Assembly (NCBI GenBank): GCA_021781625.1
Contig: JAJXWL010000027.1
Span: 1-13,582 of the forward strand
DNA length: 13,582 nt
Source: a bacterium
GTDB taxonomy: Bacteria > Spirochaetota > Spirochaetia > JABEVK01
Reading direction: 5' to 3'
The notes beneath the pieces were generated by a model. It saw only the letters and a list, made by a program, of their open reading frames with translations, made no database searches and had not been told where the DNA came from. The stretch's first letter is position 1; each line of letters begins with the position of its first letter. The translations under genes and the position numbers were made by a program. Positions 12,661-13,582 of the stretch are shown here, piece by piece.

Positions 12661-13582
12661 GGGGATTGCCCGCTCTACCAGGACAATGATACTTCGGGGG
12701 GCTAGTTTTAGCCGTGAAGGGGCAAAAGGGGCTCGCGCTTCTTCAGAAAATCCCGGTTCAGTGGCCGTATCGATTACCCGAACCCACTGGGTGTTTTCGC
12801 GGGGGGCTGGTGCTTTGAAAACCACTTCTTCCCAGTAAAAGTTCATGCCAATCCAGAGGTTATTATCATCACGGACGGAACCTGTCTCTGAACGGTGACC
12901 GGCAATCATCAACGCCAAGCAACGTTCCCAAGCCCAGCCTAGATCTCCTTCAGGCCCCATCCAGCGGACGTCGGGTAGTCTCCCTGGCTCATGAGCTTGT
13001 CCCTGAAAAAAGCTTTCACGTCTCAGGGCCGGATGGCGGCGGCGGAAGTGGACTAAGAAACGCATGAAAGAATGAAATTGAGCTTCTTCACGTACCAGAT
13101 TCCAATTGAGCCAGTTTAAATGATTGTCATGGCAGTACGTGTTGTTATTCCCAAATTTGGAATAACTCATTTCATCCCCAGCTAAAAGCATCGGGGTCCC
13201 TTGAGACAAGAAAAGCAGGGTGGCGAGATTACGTTTTTGACGACGCCGGAGTTCTTGTATGGAAGCTTCACCCGTTAAGCCTTCATGACCGCAGTTCCAA
13301 GATAGATTGTTGTTGGCTCCATCCAGGTTGTTTTCGGCATTTGCCCAATTGTGTTTGGTGTTGTAACTGACTAAATCCTGCAAGGTAAAGCCGTCATGAG
13401 CCGTAATAAAGTTGATACCGTGGTAGGGATGCCGACCATCAAAATGAAAAAGGTCTGAACTTCCGGCCAAACGTGTAGCTACCGCGCCGATTTTTCCCGG
13501 GTCCGATTTAATGGCTGAGCGCATATCATCCCGGTAATGGGCATTCCATTCTGCCCAGCCTTGAGGAAAATCTCCCACTTTA
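12649..13582 (-). CDS. glgX: Glycogen debranching enzyme GlgX (isoamylase type), 3' part
   Basis: GlgX hydrolyses alpha-1,6 branch links in glycogen limit dextrin (GH13 isoamylase/GlgX group). Only the C-terminal 310 or so residues are in the window; the frame stays open to the edge, so the GTG at 13578 is internal ('KVGDFPQGWAEWN' is mid-protein). Conserved region IV is present: 'INFITAHDGFTLQDLVSYN' (55-73 of the visible part), with the His-Asp pair including the transition-state Asp. 'GTPMLLAGDEMSYSKFGNNN' (127-146) and 'YCHDNHLNWLNW' (148-159) are strong GlgX signatures. The C-terminal beta domain follows to the end. The catalytic nucleophile and acid (regions II and III) lie outside, so activity cannot be judged. 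The gene has no link to flagella and runs on the opposite strand. Confidence 0.95.
   Translation of the reverse strand, partial: KVGDFPQGWAEWNAHYRDDMRSAIKSDPGKIGAVATRLAGSSDLFHFDGRHPYHGINFITAHDGFTLQDLVSYNTKHNWANAENNLDGANNNLSWNCGHEGLTGEASIQELRRRQKRNLATLLFLSQGTPMLLAGDEMSYSKFGNNNTYCHDNHLNWLNWNLVREEAQFHSFMRFLVHFRRRHPALRRESFFQGQAHEPGRLPDVRWMGPEGDLGWAWERCLALMIAGHRSETGSVRDDNNLWIGMNFYWEEVVFKAPAPRENTQWVRVIDTATEPGFSEEARAPFAPSRLKLAPRSIIVLVERAIPLRA

Noticed and set aside
12700..12713. GGCTA/TAGCC hairpin just after the operon end, considered as a terminator
   Set aside because: The stem is only 5 bp with no T-run and it lies inside glgX coding sequence.

Overview
The window is a densely packed stretch of a bacterial chromosome, about half G+C, and carries most of a flagellar export and regulation operon on the + strand. 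One unrelated gene enters from the right on the - strand. The organism is most likely a spirochaete (Spirochaetota). Three things point there: the FlhB N-terminus has the 'AEDEGRTEEPSE' lead-in typical of spirochaetal FlhB; the FlhF N-terminus has the spirochaete-style 'GGFLGFFQREGVE' block; and the gene order fliOPQR-flhB-flhA-flhF-flhG-(membrane protein)-fliA/whiG-fapA is the one known from treponemes and their relatives. Genus cannot be read from the sequence.

Layout. Positions 1-360 hold the end of a TPR-repeat gene, coupled by a 4-nt overlap to fliO. Positions 357-4081 hold the membrane core of the flagellar type III export gate: fliO, fliP, fliQ, fliR and flhB. Positions 4118-6238 are flhA, the nonamer-forming export gate. 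Positions 6281-8357 are flhF and flhG, the GTPase/ATPase pair that sets flagellar position and number. Positions 8417-8974 encode an unrecognised two-TM protein with an acidic tail. Positions 8984-9772 are fliA (sigma-28, WhiG type). Positions 9793-11733 encode a FapA protein with a Jag_N domain at its N-terminus. Two small genes follow: a 111-aa acidic protein (11730-12065) and a membrane-anchored DUF6115/SwrB-like protein (12070-12660). At 12649-13582 the 3' part of a glgX-type glycogen debranching enzyme runs on the opposite strand, and its last bases overlap the SwrB-like gene tail to tail.

How the genes work together. FliOPQR, FlhB and FlhA build the export channel. FlhF and FlhG decide where and how many flagella are built. 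FliA turns on late flagellar genes. FapA and the small proteins probably tune assembly, as inferred mainly from operon position and, for the last gene, from its resemblance to Bacillus SwrB, which also lies directly after the sigma-D gene and activates the FliP-based export apparatus. All + strand genes have short gaps or overlap; the longest gap is 59 nt (8358-8416). Many junctions look translationally coupled: ATGA overlaps at 357, 2924 and 11730, and a 17-nt overlap for flhF/flhG. No tRNA, rRNA, insertion sequence, CRISPR array, attachment site or replication origin was seen, and no convincing rho-independent terminator was found at the end of the operon.

Most of the window is a well-known system. 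The less described parts are the two-TM protein, the Jag_N-FapA fusion, the two small genes at the tail, four 8-base homopolymer tracts (G, C, T and A), and several RNA hairpins at gene junctions.
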